Below, in pieces: positions 26,395 to 35,140 of a stretch of 64,000 nucleotides of DNA (its first letter is position 1; every line of letters begins with the position of its first letter). Under the pieces are notes generated by a model, which did no database searches, was not told the DNA's origin, and saw nothing but the letters and a program-made list of their open reading frames with translations. This DNA comes from Parvularcula maris (GTDB taxonomy: Bacteria; Pseudomonadota; Alphaproteobacteria; Caulobacterales; Parvularculaceae), in contig NZ_JANIBC010000002.1 in the NCBI RefSeq assembly GCF_024505085.1, positions 113,015 to 177,014 on the forward strand. Reading direction: 5' to 3'. Both the position numbers and the translations under genes were made by a program.

Positions 26395-27297
26395 ATGAGC
26401 AAACACATTGTCGCCGTGGCCCAGGGGGCGGGGCCGATGTTCGACCTTCGCGGCACGATCGAGCGCTTCGGTGAGATACTGACTGAGGCCAAGGCCTCCG
26501 GCGCCGAGCTCGTGGTCTTCCCCGAAGCCTTCATCGGCGGCTATCCCAAGGGCATCGATTTCGGCTTGCGGCTCGGCTCCCGCAGCGATGAGGGCCGTGA
26601 GATGTTCCGCCTTTACGCCGAAAGCTGCCCCGTACGCGGCGACGAGACCTTCCGTGAGCTGAGCGCAGTGGTAGCCGAGGAAGGTGTTGCCGTATGCCTC
26701 GGCCTGATCGAACGCGAAGGCGGAACGCTCTACTGCTCCGCCGTTTTCTTCGAGCGGAACGGAGAGATCAAGGGCATCCACCGTAAACTGGTCCCTACCG
26801 CCTTGGAGCGCTGCGTCTGGGGCCGGGGCAGCGCGGCCGACCTTCCGGTGCCGGAGCTTTCGGTCGGCAAGGCCTGCTCAGCGATCTGCTGGGAGAACTA
26901 CATGCCGCTCCTGCGCGCTCACTACGCAGCGCAGGCCCCTAATTTCTACTGTGCGCCGACCGTGGACGACCGCGATGTCTGGCTACCCACCATGCAGCAT
27001 ATAGCACTAGAGACGAGAAGTTTCGTCCTCTCCGCCTGCCAGCATCTACGCCGTGGACAGATCGATGTGCCCGGTTACGAAGCGGTGCAGGGCAATAGTC
27101 AAGACACGGTGCTGATCCGCGGCGGTAGCATGATCGTCTCACCCATGGGTGAGGTTCTGGCCGGACCGCTTTACGGTGAGGACGGGGTCCTGGTTGCGGA
27201 GATCGACAAGCAGGACCTCCTCCGTGCCCGCTTCGACATGGACAATGGCGGGCATTATACGCGCCCTGACGTTTTTACGTTTGGTTTGAGGAGGTAG
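26395..27297 (+). CDS. Nitrilase (carbon-nitrogen hydrolase family)
   Basis: A 300-residue enzyme of the nitrilase branch, which converts organic nitriles to carboxylic acids and ammonia. The triad is complete: Glu44 in FPEAFIGGYPKG, Lys131 in HRKLVPT and Cys165 in ICWENYMP. The GYPKG and CWENYMPLLR stretches point to true nitrilase rather than amidase. Its natural substrate is unknown. ATG 26395 follows AGGGAG. It is divergent from mtnP and ends at an R3 repeat. Confidence 0.9.
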   Translation: MSKHIVAVAQGAGPMFDLRGTIERFGEILTEAKASGAELVVFPEAFIGGYPKGIDFGLRLGSRSDEGREMFRLYAESCPVRGDETFRELSAVVAEEGVAVCLGLIEREGGTLYCSAVFFERNGEIKGIHRKLVPTALERCVWGRGSAADLPVPELSVGKACSAICWENYMPLLRAHYAAQAPNFYCAPTVDDRDVWLPTMQHIALETRSFVLSACQHLRRGQIDVPGYEAVQGNSQDTVLIRGGSMIVSPMGEVLAGPLYGEDGVLVAEIDKQDLLRARFDMDNGGHYTRPDVFTFGLRR

Positions 27298-27419
27298 CCC
27301 CCTCCGCCCTTCGGGCACCTCCCCCATGGAATGGGGGAGGGAGTGAAATCAGCGTTGCCCTCTATCTCGCTTCCCCTCCCCGAGGGGAAGCTGCCGGTAG
27401 GCTGAAGGGGAGGGAAGCG
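27296..27419. repeat. Dispersed palindromic repeat family R3, copy 2
   Basis: CCCTCCGCCCTTCGGGCACC at the left and GCTGCCGGTAGGCTGAAGGG at the right. It fills the gap between the nitrilase gene and the convergent glyA. Confidence 0.82.
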
Positions 27420-27424
27420 GAGCG

Positions 27425-28714
27425 TCAGTAAATCGGGAACCGCCCGGTTAGCGCTTCGACCTCGCCGCGGACCTCATCCTCAAGCGCCGTCGTGTCCCCG
27501 CCCTCGGCGAGCCCGTCCAGCACGCGGGCGATCAGACGTCCGGTCTCCTGGAACTCGGCCACGCCGAAGCCGCGGGTGGTGGCCGCGGGCGTCCCCAGGC
27601 GGATGCCTGACGTCACCGTGGGTTTCTCAGGATCGTTCGGCACGCCGTTCTTGTTGCAGGTCATGCCCGCCCGCTCGAGCGCTTCCTCGGCCGCGTTGCC
27701 CTTCACGCCCTTGGGACGGAGGTCCACCAGCATCACATGGGTGTCGGTCCCGCCGGAGACCACGGCGTAGCCCGCCTCGACCAGCACCGCGGCCAGCGCC
27801 TTCGCGTTCTCAATCACCTGTTTGGTGTAAAGCTTGAAGTCCGGCGTCAGCGCCTCGCCGAAGGCAGCCGCCTTGCCCGCGATGACATGCATGAGCGGGC
27901 CGCCCTGAAGGCCGGGGAAGAGGGCCGAGCGGAACTTCTTCGCAAGATCCTTCTCATTCGTCAGGATGATACCGCCCCTCGGGCCGCGCAGGGTCTTGTG
28001 GGTGGTCGAGGTCACCGCATGAGCGTGGGGCACCGGCGAGGGGTAGTGGCCGCCCGCCACGAGGCCTGCGAAATGCGCCATGTCCACGAGGAAGTAGGCG
28101 CCGACCTCGTCCGCAATCTTCCGGAAACCAGCGAAATCGATGACCCGGCTATAGGCCGAACCGCCAGCGATGATGAGCTGCGGCTTCTCCGCCAGGGCGA
28201 TCTCCCGCACCCGGTCCATGTCGATGAGGTGGTCCTCCTCGCCGACGCCGTAATGGACGGCCTCGAACCACTTGCCCGACTGGTTGACCTTGGCGCCGTG
28301 GGTGAGGTGGCCGCCCGCGGCCAGGTCGAGGCCCAGGATCTTCTCGCCGGGCTTCAGCAGCGCCATGAACACCGCCTGGTTGGCCTGGCTGCCCGAGTGG
28401 GGCTGGACGATCGCCTCCTCGGCGCCGAACAAACGCTTGGCCCGGTCGATGGCGAGCTGCTCCACCTCGTCCACGAACTCGCAGCCGCCATAGTAGCGGC
28501 GGCCCGGATAGCCCTCGGCGTACTTGTTGGTGAGCACCGAGCCTTGCGCGTCGAGGACAGCCTGGCTGACAATATTTTCCGAGGCGATCAGTTCGATCTG
28601 TTTCTGCTGCCGCTCCAGCTCCTTCTGCATCATCTCGAACAGTGCAGGATCGGTACTCTTCAGCCCCGCTTCGAAGGTGAAGGGACTGGCGCTGAGGTCG
28701 TTGGCAGTGCTCAT
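27425..28714 (-). CDS. glyA: Serine hydroxymethyltransferase
   Basis: A 429-residue PLP enzyme that interconverts serine and glycine and charges tetrahydrofolate with a one-carbon unit. Conserved parts: [47 protein letters not shown] and the PLP-lysine motif [14 protein letters not shown]. Length is typical. ATG 28714 follows GGAAAG. It is divergent from mucR over a 273-base AT-rich spacer. Confidence 0.96.
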   Translation of the reverse strand: MSTANDLSASPFTFEAGLKSTDPALFEMMQKELERQQKQIELIASENIVSQAVLDAQGSVLTNKYAEGYPGRRYYGGCEFVDEVEQLAIDRAKRLFGAEEAIVQPHSGSQANQAVFMALLKPGEKILGLDLAAGGHLTHGAKVNQSGKWFEAVHYGVGEEDHLIDMDRVREIALAEKPQLIIAGGSAYSRVIDFAGFRKIADEVGAYFLVDMAHFAGLVAGGHYPSPVPHAHAVTSTTHKTLRGPRGGIILTNEKDLAKKFRSALFPGLQGGPLMHVIAGKAAAFGEALTPDFKLYTKQVIENAKALAAVLVEAGYAVVSGGTDTHVMLVDLRPKGVKGNAAEEALERAGMTCNKNGVPNDPEKPTVTSGIRLGTPAATTRGFGVAEFQETGRLIARVLDGLAEGGDTTALEDEVRGEVEALTGRFPIY

Positions 28715-28987
28715 GGTGATTCTTTCCGCCGTCGGCAAAGGTAGAGGAAACCGGTCCCTACGCTGCCTTCGCGCCGACGGAAAGGGGACAGATCGGCCCT
28801 CTTTTCCCTATGCAACTACTGTTTGTCCCCTAATCGGGTCACACGCTTCTGCCAGAAAAAACTATTTTTCTTCTTGTGGTAACTGGCAAATCTACCTAAG
28901 CGAAATAAATTACGAGTAGTCGCAGTTATCCAAGTGACTGTAGAGAGCCAACCGGCTCGGTAATCTTAAGGAAGTTCAAGAAAACCT
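28715..28987. promoter_or_regulatory. AT-rich divergent promoter region between glyA and mucR
   Basis: 273 bases, clearly lower in GC than the surroundings in the part nearest mucR (28850-28980), with T-rich runs near 28860. MucR-type regulators bind AT-rich DNA and often repress their own gene, so this is a plausible autoregulatory site. TAAGGAAG serves mucR as ribosome-binding site. No exact operator was identified. Confidence 0.5.
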
Positions 28988-29449
28988 ATGAGCGAAGAAA
29001 ACACCAGCGAGAACGTCCTGGATCAGCACGAGACTCTGGCGCTGACCGCCGACATCGTCTCCGCGTTCGTCAGCAACAACTCAGTCCCTGCCGACCAACT
29101 GCAAGAGCTTCTGTCGAACACGTTTCAAACGCTTAATAATCTAGGCACCGCCCCCAAAGAAGAAGAATCGCCGCAGAAGCCTGCCGTTCCCGTCAAGAAG
29201 TCGGTGACCGACGATTACCTGGTCTGCCTCGAAGACGGCAAGCAGCTCAAGATGCTGAAGCGCTACCTTCGCACCCAGTACAATCTCAGCCCCGAAGAGT
29301 ACCGCCGCAAGTGGAACCTCCCCGCCGACTACCCCATGGTCGCGCCGAACTACGCCAAGCGCCGTTCGGAGTTCGCGAAGCAGATCGGCCTCGGTACCCA
29401 GGGTGGCCGCAAAGCGGCGAAGAAAACCAGCCGGAAGAAGGCTGCGTAA
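28988..29449 (+). CDS. mucR: MucR/Ros-family transcriptional regulator without zinc ligands
   Basis: A 153-residue H-NS-like regulator of the Ros/MucR family, which in this class controls exopolysaccharide, motility and cell-cycle genes. It has an N-terminal oligomerisation region (about 15-50), a linker, then the DNA-binding domain from about residue 75: YLVCLEDGKQLKMLKRYL, YNLSPEEYRRKWNLPADYP and MVAPNYAKRRSEFAKQIGLG. Of the four Ros zinc positions only Cys80 remains; the others are Asp83, Tyr93 and Tyr98, so zinc is probably not bound. The C-terminus is Lys/Arg-rich. A strong terminator follows. Confidence 0.92.
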   Translation: MSEENTSENVLDQHETLALTADIVSAFVSNNSVPADQLQELLSNTFQTLNNLGTAPKEEESPQKPAVPVKKSVTDDYLVCLEDGKQLKMLKRYLRTQYNLSPEEYRRKWNLPADYPMVAPNYAKRRSEFAKQIGLGTQGGRKAAKKTSRKKAA

Positions 29450-29480
29450 GCTCGCGGGTTTACTGAGAATTCGCACGATG

Positions 29481-29514
29481 AAGGGCGGCCTGGATGATCG
29501 GGCCGCCCTTTTTG
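29481..29514 (+). terminator. Rho-independent terminator of mucR
   Basis: AAGGGCGGCC and GGCCGCCCTT arms with a 10-base loop, then TTT, about 30 bases after the mucR stop. Confidence 0.9.
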
Positions 29515-29632
29515 TTGGCTGCCTTGCGAATAGGTACCGCGGTTACCGATCCAACTCTCCGATAGCGAGCCACCTTCAAACGGCGGTGTCAGTAATCTTT
29601 CACCTCAGTTGGTTGCTTACTCATCTCTCCCT

Positions 29633-29752
29633 CCGGGAGAGATCGACATCTATGATGTCGAGTGAGGGCGAGTAGCAGGCGAAGCTTGCTATATGAAAGC
29701 CCTGACCCGAAGCCCGCTGCGCAGCCTTTGGCCTTTTTCCGGAAGGAGAGGC
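29633..29752. repeat. Dispersed palindromic repeat family R2, copy 2 (divergent form)
   Basis: CTCTCCCTCCGGGAGAG, GACATCTATGATGTC and GAGTGAGGGCGAGT at the left, CCTGACCCGAAGCC at the right. It shares the GACATC/GATGTC sub-form with the copy at 63273. Confidence 0.7.
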
Positions 29753-29835
29753 AGTTGCAGTGCCGCCACTGCGCGTAGAGCTGAAGCTCATCCACTACTT
29801 TCTTTTAGCGTTAGTGCCTCTTGCGAACACACGTG

Positions 29836-30030
29836 GCCCCCTCCGCCCTTCGGGCACCTCCCCCACTGGCGTAGGGGAGGAACACAGCACCAGCGCCGCT
29901 CCCTACGTCGCTCCCCCCTCCTCGTGGTCGGTTTGCCGTAGGCAAAAACATTCGGTCCGGGGAACCGAATGTAGACGGAGAAGGCCACGGCATTGGCGAG
30001 GGGGAGCTGCCGGTAGGCTGAGGGGGAGGA
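29836..30030. repeat. Dispersed palindromic repeat family R3, copy 3, with a nested hairpin
   Basis: CCCCCTCCGCCCTTCGGGCA at the left and GCTGCCGGTAGGCTGAGGGG at the right. It is longer than other copies because about 70-90 bases sit inside it, including the palindrome ACATTCGGTCCGGGGAACCG-AATGT (about 29948-29972). With copy R2-2 it occupies most of the 690-base gap 29450-30143; I see no gene there. Confidence 0.78.
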
Positions 30031-30143
30031 AGGTACTAACACGCAAGTCTCCGCCTGTTTGCGAGCGATACAAACGCCTTTTATCTTACGGTGCTAACGC
30101 CGCAGGCCGAATGCCAGCAAAAACCAAGCTGCCTAACTTCTAT

Positions 30144-30695
30144 CTACTCGCCCCCCAAGCACTGCCCCACCCGTTCGGGACGGCCGAGCTGGTTCATCCC
30201 GGTCCGCCAGCAGCGGTCGTAGACCGAGCAGTAGCAGGCGGAGATCTCCACCGCCTCTCGTAGGGTCTGGACAGTCGTGAAAGCCGCCTCCTGCGCGCCT
30301 TCCGCATTGGGATCCCAGCTCACCTCGTAGAGGAGAAACGTGTCGCCGCCGCCCAGCACCTGACCCTGGATCGGTGCGGTCCAGAACTCCGCCTTCCCGG
30401 CCGTGTCCTCGACGTTGAACTTGAGGTCCTCCGCCGTCCGCACTTCTTCGCCGTTCCAGGCGATTCGGCCCCGGTCGATGAAGGCAGGGCCGATGCCGAC
30501 GTTCGACACCTCGATTCGGAAGCTTCGGACTTCGTCGTCGTTCCTGAACGGTGTCTCGATTTTGACGATAGGCAGGACGGAGGCCGCCTGCTGTCGCCGC
30601 ACGCTCCGCGCCTCGTCCCACGCCACGAAGAGCGAGGCCACGGCCACGACGATCGCGCTGATCGAGCCGATGGTCTCGAAGTTCAGCTTTCTCAC
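30144..30695 (-). CDS. Hypothetical membrane-anchored protein
   Basis: A 183-residue protein I do not recognise. A single N-terminal transmembrane helix (about residues 9-28, ISAIVVAVASLFVAW) is followed by a beta-type soluble domain with IEVSNVGIGPAFI and later FLLYEVSW. Four cysteines lie near the C-terminus: two in a SACYCSVYDRC stretch and others close by, the last in GQCLGGE. Its GTG start at 30695 has GAGGTGG upstream. It is 56 bases after tatC on the same strand and could be the tail of the tat operon. Confidence 0.65.
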   Translation of the reverse strand: MRKLNFETIGSISAIVVAVASLFVAWDEARSVRRQQAASVLPIVKIETPFRNDDEVRSFRIEVSNVGIGPAFIDRGRIAWNGEEVRTAEDLKFNVEDTAGKAEFWTAPIQGQVLGGGDTFLLYEVSWDPNAEGAQEAAFTTVQTLREAVEISACYCSVYDRCWRTGMNQLGRPERVGQCLGGE

Positions 30696-30751
30696 CGCTT
30701 CACCACCTCAAGCTCCTGCCGCGCTCACCGCGGTCGTTCGGACAAAACGGG

Positions 30752-31564
30752 CTATGCCGCCTTCTTCCGCTGGGTCCACCGCACACCCCAGATCGCGATC
30801 TCGTAGAGGAGGAGGATCGTGCCCCCCAGTGCGATCTGGCTCATCGGATCCGGCGGCGTGAGGAAGGCAGCCACGAGGAAGATGAGCACGATGGCGTAGC
30901 GGCGGTTCTTCACCAGGAACTTGTCGTCGATTAGCCCCGCCTGGCCGAGTAGCATCAGCACCACGGGAAGCTGGAAGGCGAAGCCGAAGCCGATCATCAG
31001 CGAGACGGCGAGGTTGAGATAGTCGCCCACCTTGACGAAGAGGTTGTAGCTCGCCTGCGCACCCTCCTCCGCCCGGTTCTCGATGCCGAGGGCGAAGTCG
31101 AGCACCAGGGGCAGGATCATCTGATGGACCAGCGCGATGCCCAGGATGAACAGTACCGGCATGGCGAAGAGGAAGGGCAGAATCGCCCGCCGCTCGGACT
31201 TGTAGAGGCCCGGCGCCACGAAAGCGTAGAGCTGATAGGCGGTGATCGGAAAACTGATCATCAGCGCCGCGAAGAAGCTGAGCTTCACCTGCGCGAAGAA
31301 GAGCTCCAGCGGGAAGTAGTTGAGGACCGCGTCCTCCTGCCCGGCCTGCTCCAACGCGGTGACGTAGGGCAGCGTCAGAAGGTTGTAGAGCGGTGCGCTG
31401 ACCAGAAAGCAGAGCACGAAGGTCACAGCCAGGACGCCGACCACGATCAGCAGCCGGTTGCGCAGCTCGGTCAGGTGCTCGATCAGCGGCGCGCGGCTGT
31501 CCTCGATGACGCTCGCGCCGTCATCGTCGTCGATGAGGTCGGGCGGCAGGGTGTCCTCAGCCAT
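30752..31564 (-). CDS. tatC: Twin-arginine translocase subunit TatC
   Basis: A 270-residue inner-membrane receptor for twin-arginine signal peptides, with six predicted helices. Family hallmarks: LIEHLTELRNRLL at the cytoplasmic N-terminus (Glu that contacts the RR motif), FFAQVKLSFFAALMISFPI, and FVAPGLYKSERR before the third helix. The cytoplasmic N-terminus carries a short acidic extension. The start overlaps the end of tatB by eight bases. Confidence 0.95.
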   Translation of the reverse strand: MAEDTLPPDLIDDDDGASVIEDSRAPLIEHLTELRNRLLIVVGVLAVTFVLCFLVSAPLYNLLTLPYVTALEQAGQEDAVLNYFPLELFFAQVKLSFFAALMISFPITAYQLYAFVAPGLYKSERRAILPFLFAMPVLFILGIALVHQMILPLVLDFALGIENRAEEGAQASYNLFVKVGDYLNLAVSLMIGFGFAFQLPVVLMLLGQAGLIDDKFLVKNRRYAIVLIFLVAAFLTPPDPMSQIALGGTILLLYEIAIWGVRWTQRKKAA

Positions 31565-31985
31565 GGGAGGACGCCTTCTCTTCCCCGTCCTCGGCGGACG
31601 CTTCAGGGTCGGTCAGATCGTCCTCATCATCATCGTGCAAATGATCGAGCTCGTCTTCGTCCGTATGAGGCGCAGCCTGCGAAGGGGCCGCAGGCACGGT
31701 GGCGCTGCGCACATCGTCTTCGAGGTCGCGCATGGCGGACTTGATCTGCTCCGTGGGCGAGGCCTTCTTCAGGTTCTCGATCTCCTGCCGCATCTCCTCC
31801 ATCTCGGCCTCGCGGGCCATCTGGCTGAGACCGGCGCGGAACTCGTCGGCCAGGCGGCGGGCCTTCCCCACCATCTGACCGGCGCCGTAGAGAAACTTCG
31901 GCAGATCCTTCGGCCCCACCACGAGGAGCACGAGAACCGCGAGAACCAGAAGCTCCGGCAGCCCTAGCTGCGGAACGAGGCTCAT
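31557..31985 (-). CDS. tatB: Twin-arginine translocase subunit TatB
   Basis: A 142-residue single-helix subunit that forms the substrate-receptor complex with TatC. The N-terminal helix (about 6-22) is followed by [20 protein letters not shown], typical of TatB, then an amphipathic helix and a long acidic tail. Its start overlaps the tatA stop (ATGA). Confidence 0.93.
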   Translation of the reverse strand: MSLVPQLGLPELLVLAVLVLLVVGPKDLPKFLYGAGQMVGKARRLADEFRAGLSQMAREAEMEEMRQEIENLKKASPTEQIKSAMRDLEDDVRSATVPAAPSQAAPHTDEDELDHLHDDDEDDLTDPEASAEDGEEKASSHG

Positions 31986-32230
31986 TTGGTCTTCGCCTGC
32001 TCCGTCTTCGGCTCGACGATCTCAGGTTCGACGGCGCCCTCCTTCTTCGCTTCCAGCGAGGCGCGGCTGGCCTCGGTGGAGGCCTCCTTGTCCTCGTCAG
32101 CCATGCCGGAGCGGAAGGATTTGAGGCCCTTGGCCAGGTCTTCCATCATGTTGGAAAAACGCCCCCGCCCGCCAAACAGGAGAAGAACGAGAACAAGAAC
32201 GAGCGCGATCTGAAGCCAGCCGGGAACCAT
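31982..32230 (-). CDS. tatA: Twin-arginine translocase subunit TatA
   Basis: An 82-residue pore-forming subunit. One N-terminal transmembrane helix (about 5-20, [15 protein letters not shown]), then the hinge [20 protein letters not shown] and an amphipathic helix, and a charged C-terminal tail. It is the first gene of tatABC. In many alphaproteobacteria scpB lies directly upstream; here a LOV kinase and another gene intervene. Confidence 0.93.
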   Translation of the reverse strand: MVPGWLQIALVLVLVLLLFGGRGRFSNMMEDLAKGLKSFRSGMADEDKEASTEASRASLEAKKEGAVEPEIVEPKTEQAKTK

Positions 32231-32505
32231 GGGTCAGTCTCCTACCCTAACGGACGTAACAGCGCCTTACCTGACGCTACCCGCCCGATAGTTCAAGCAC
32301 AGGAGTATGAAGATACCCGCGCAGTCCTTGATGCAATGCTGAACAGCCGTTCGATGGAACTTGTGACTGCGCCGTGACGTCCCCCTGTCTCACCAAAGCG
32401 TAAAGGTAGCGGCCTCGCGCAGGCTGCCCTTGCCGCTGCGACCGGCGCAGGCTCCTGGCTGCGCCTTGCTGTCCACCGACGGCTCGCCCGAGGAAGGACA
32501 GGACG
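32231..32505. promoter_or_regulatory. Divergent promoter region between tatA and the LOV kinase gene
   Basis: 275 bases with no gene. It must contain the tatABC promoter on the minus strand. I saw no repeat-family copy or recognised operator here. Confidence 0.4.
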
Positions 32506-33420
32506 ATGGAAGAACATTTCGGATTCGGCGAGGGCGGTCCCACCGCGGAGACGGCCCAGCACCTGATCGCTCACATGCCGCTCTCTATGGTGATCGCCGA
32601 TCCCAACCGCCCGGACTGCCCGATCGTCTACGTCAACCGGGCCTTCACCGAAGTGACCGGCTACAGCCCGACCTTCGCGGTCGGCAGGAACTGCCGCTTT
32701 CTGCAGGGTGAGAACCGCGACCAGAAGGCCAGGGAGACACTCCGCCGCGCCATCGAGAACCGGCGGTCCTGCGCCGTCGACATCGTCAACTACCGGGCCG
32801 ACGGGCGGAAGTTCTACAACCGGCTGATGATCGGACCGGTGCACGATCCGAGGGGCGAGGTCTTCGCCTTCATCGGCGTTCAGACCGAGCTCTCCGACCA
32901 GCAACAGATATCCAACGTCACCGCCGAGGAGGCGAATGCCATCCTGCAGGAGACCCAGCACCGGGTGAAGAACCATCTGAGCATGGTCGCGGCGATGATC
33001 CGCTTTCAGGAGCAGGACGACGACCCCGTCGAGACCTATGACATCCTGGCCCGGCAGGTCGAATCGCTCAGCCTTCTCTACGACGAGTTCTCCGCCCACG
33101 AGGTCGACAAGAAGGGCAGCTACGACGTCGTCTCGGCGGGCGCCTATATCAGCCCTGTCGCGGCCACGGTCGGTGCCCTGGACGGACGCAAATCGGTCCG
33201 CCTCAACGTCGATACGGAGGCTGTCTACATGAGGACCAACGACGCCGCCGCCCTCGGCCTGTTGACGTCGGAAATCCTCTCCAACGTCCTCCAGCACGCC
33301 TTCGAGGACCGCCCGGAGGGTCTGGTGGATGTGCGGCTGAAGTCGCTGACCAACGGACTTCTGCGTCTCGTCGTCACCGATGACGGCGTCGGCCTGCGGG
33401 ACAAAGAATGGCCGGCCTAG
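32506..33420 (+). CDS. LOV-domain histidine kinase, ended early by an amber codon
   Basis: A blue-light-sensing HWE/HisKA_2-type kinase. The LOV domain (about 20-128) has the flavin-adduct motif GRNCRFLQG with reactive Cys63. The kinase follows: phospho-acceptor His152 in QETQHRVKNHLSM, N-box SEILSNVLQHAF (Asn260) and G1 box VTDDGVGL (about 290-297). At residue 305 there is a TAG (33418-33420), immediately after EWPA. In frame after it the sequence continues GNLGAKIVRSLVSKL and then GTSITVDVPY, which is exactly the missing end of the ATP-binding domain. The 304-residue product would lack the G2 box and probably be inactive, unless the TAG is read through. Start ATG 32506 has AGGACAGGA upstream. 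Confidence 0.85.
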   Translation: MEEHFGFGEGGPTAETAQHLIAHMPLSMVIADPNRPDCPIVYVNRAFTEVTGYSPTFAVGRNCRFLQGENRDQKARETLRRAIENRRSCAVDIVNYRADGRKFYNRLMIGPVHDPRGEVFAFIGVQTELSDQQQISNVTAEEANAILQETQHRVKNHLSMVAAMIRFQEQDDDPVETYDILARQVESLSLLYDEFSAHEVDKKGSYDVVSAGAYISPVAATVGALDGRKSVRLNVDTEAVYMRTNDAAALGLLTSEILSNVLQHAFEDRPEGLVDVRLKSLTNGLLRLVVTDDGVGLRDKEWPA

Positions 33421-33570
33421 GGAAATCTCGGCGCCAAGATCGTCCGCTCTCTGGTCTCCAAGCTCGGCGCCGATCTGAACGTGAACACCGGCGCCGGCGG
33501 TACCTCGATCACCGTAGACGTGCCCTACACGCTGGCCACCGGGTCGACGCCCAAGGCGAGCGTCAGATCG
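33421..33570 (+). pseudogene. Detached C-terminal end of the LOV kinase ATP-binding domain
   Basis: In frame with the kinase but after the amber codon: GNLGAKIVRSL (G2 region) through TSITVDVPYT (last strand). Beyond about 33555 this frame becomes Arg/Ser/Thr-rich and unlike a protein, while another frame reads QIVESDHNTEAKVPEG then stops. This hints at a second lesion, a frameshift. Both point to decay of the gene. Confidence 0.65.
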
Positions 33571-33635
33571 TGGAAAGCGACCACAACACCGAAGCGAAGG
33601 TTCCCGAGGGACCTCCGCGCAGCTAGGCAGCTATC

Positions 33636-34889
33636 TTACCGATGGCGGTCGCTGCCGAATATGATCGGTGCTGACCCGGCGTCACCCGTGATGTCGTAGG
33701 CTTCGCCCTGCCAGGGGGTCAGGCCGGGCGAGCCTCGATAGGCCAGAAGATAGTCCATGGCATCCGCGCCGCTCCCCGCCGCTTCCCAACGGAACACATA
33801 GGTCAGGTAGCCCGACGTCCCGGTCAGGCGCCGCCCCTCCTGATAGGGCGAGCCCACAAGGCCGATCGGGTAGAGAGCGGCCCTCTCCTCTCCCAGCGTC
33901 GCCATGATCTCCCCCGCCCCGCGCACCCGCTGAGCGTAAGGGTTCTCCACCTCCATAGGCAGCCAGACATAGGCCTGCCCTTCCGGACCTTGTAGCTGGC
34001 TCGGCAGCGCGGAGGCGGGCATCATGTTGAAGCACTGGCCGAAGCAGAGGGTGGAGATCGTCAATACCTCACCGGCATAGGGCTCGGCATCGTCCTGCAG
34101 CCACATGGACAGCGGCGTCACACCGTTGATGGGCGTCTCCGAGCCGTGGAACAGGCCCCAGAGCCCCGCGAACCTCGCCTCCTCGAAGCCGGGCATGGCC
34201 GCGAGCGCCCGCATGTTGGCCTTCATCACGGCGTATCGGCCCGCGTCTTCCGCGTGCGTCAGGTCCATCAGTGAACGGTTGATCGCATCGGCCGAGCGGA
34301 ACGAGCCCAGATCGGCGGCGGGGCCATCTCCCCTGTTGGGCATCGGCAGCGCATCTTCGTCCGGCCGCGCTTTGTCGATACCGATCAGGCGGAAGGATCT
34401 GTCTTCGGGCCAAGCCTGCTGCATCGCGCGGAAGCGCTCGAACTTCTCAAAGAACTCGCGGTTGCCCCACTGGGCCTCCATCGCCGCGAAACGGTCGAAG
34501 ACGGCGCGCAGATAGGTGTCATCGCCCGTATCGAGGTAATGGTTGGCGGCGATCGCCTCACGCGGCGTCATCTCCGCCAGGTACCAGCGCGCAGGACCTC
34601 GCTCCTGAAGATGCTGCATCAGCCCGGCATCGAAGCGCTGCGGCAGCGCGTAGCCGTGCATCTCGCTCAGGATGATGTAGCGGGCTTCGTAGTCATTCTC
34701 GGCCAAAACCAGACCCAGATCGGCAGCATCCGGATCGAGAACGGTCTCATGCGCTTCGAGATAGGCCCTGAACGGACCCGACGTCGCCTTCTCCGTCGCC
34801 ACATCGTACCAAGGCAGGGCGGCGATCAGAACGACGACCAAAAGAACGAAAGCCGCCAAGCCCCCGACGATCCGAACAACCCACCGCAT
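33636..34889 (-). CDS. Membrane-anchored EreA/ChaN-like protein
   Basis: A 417-residue protein with one N-terminal transmembrane helix (about 3-25) and a large extracytoplasmic domain. The motif ILSEMHGYA (about 73-81) resembles the GExHG motif of the erythromycin-esterase/ChaN fold. Later stretches are YLAEMTPREA and GLFHGSETPING, whose His and Glu would fit a hydrolase or metal-binding site. The fold assignment is tentative and the substrate unknown. The ATG at 34889 directly begins the signal anchor and follows GGTGGGGTGGA; a TTG 30 bases upstream is less likely. It ends close to the decayed LOV kinase. Confidence 0.6.
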   Translation of the reverse strand: MRWVVRIVGGLAAFVLLVVVLIAALPWYDVATEKATSGPFRAYLEAHETVLDPDAADLGLVLAENDYEARYIILSEMHGYALPQRFDAGLMQHLQERGPARWYLAEMTPREAIAANHYLDTGDDTYLRAVFDRFAAMEAQWGNREFFEKFERFRAMQQAWPEDRSFRLIGIDKARPDEDALPMPNRGDGPAADLGSFRSADAINRSLMDLTHAEDAGRYAVMKANMRALAAMPGFEEARFAGLWGLFHGSETPINGVTPLSMWLQDDAEPYAGEVLTISTLCFGQCFNMMPASALPSQLQGPEGQAYVWLPMEVENPYAQRVRGAGEIMATLGEERAALYPIGLVGSPYQEGRRLTGTSGYLTYVFRWEAAGSGADAMDYLLAYRGSPGLTPWQGEAYDITGDAGSAPIIFGSDRHR

Positions 34890-34980
34890 GTCTATCCACC
34901 CCACCTGAACTCCGCGCAATGTAGAGTGCGCGTGAGGGGAACGCTAGTGGCGCAACCGCTCCCATTCCACTTGTACCCGC

Positions 34981-35113
34981 CGTTATCCCGGCCGTAGCGA
35001 AGCGGAGAGCCGGGACCCATGGACCATAGGTAGTCTCGCGTTCACCGGTCAGTCTTGTAACGAGGCGGCAAGTTCATGGGTCCCGGATAGCTCTGCGAGC
35101 TTCCGGGATGACA
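34981..35113. repeat. Dispersed palindromic repeat family R1, copy 5
   Basis: CGTTATCCCGGCCGTAGCG at the left to TTCCGGGATGACAC at the right, inner GGGACCCATGGACC / TCATGGGTCCCGG. Between scpB and the EreA/ChaN-like gene. Confidence 0.85.
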
Positions 35114-35140
35114 CGGAGAGGCCGGGACCATCCTACGGCT

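Noticed and set aside
29450..30143. Gene in the 690-base gap after mucR
   Set aside because: All open frames cross repeat sequence, lack ribosome-binding sites and have no family resemblance.
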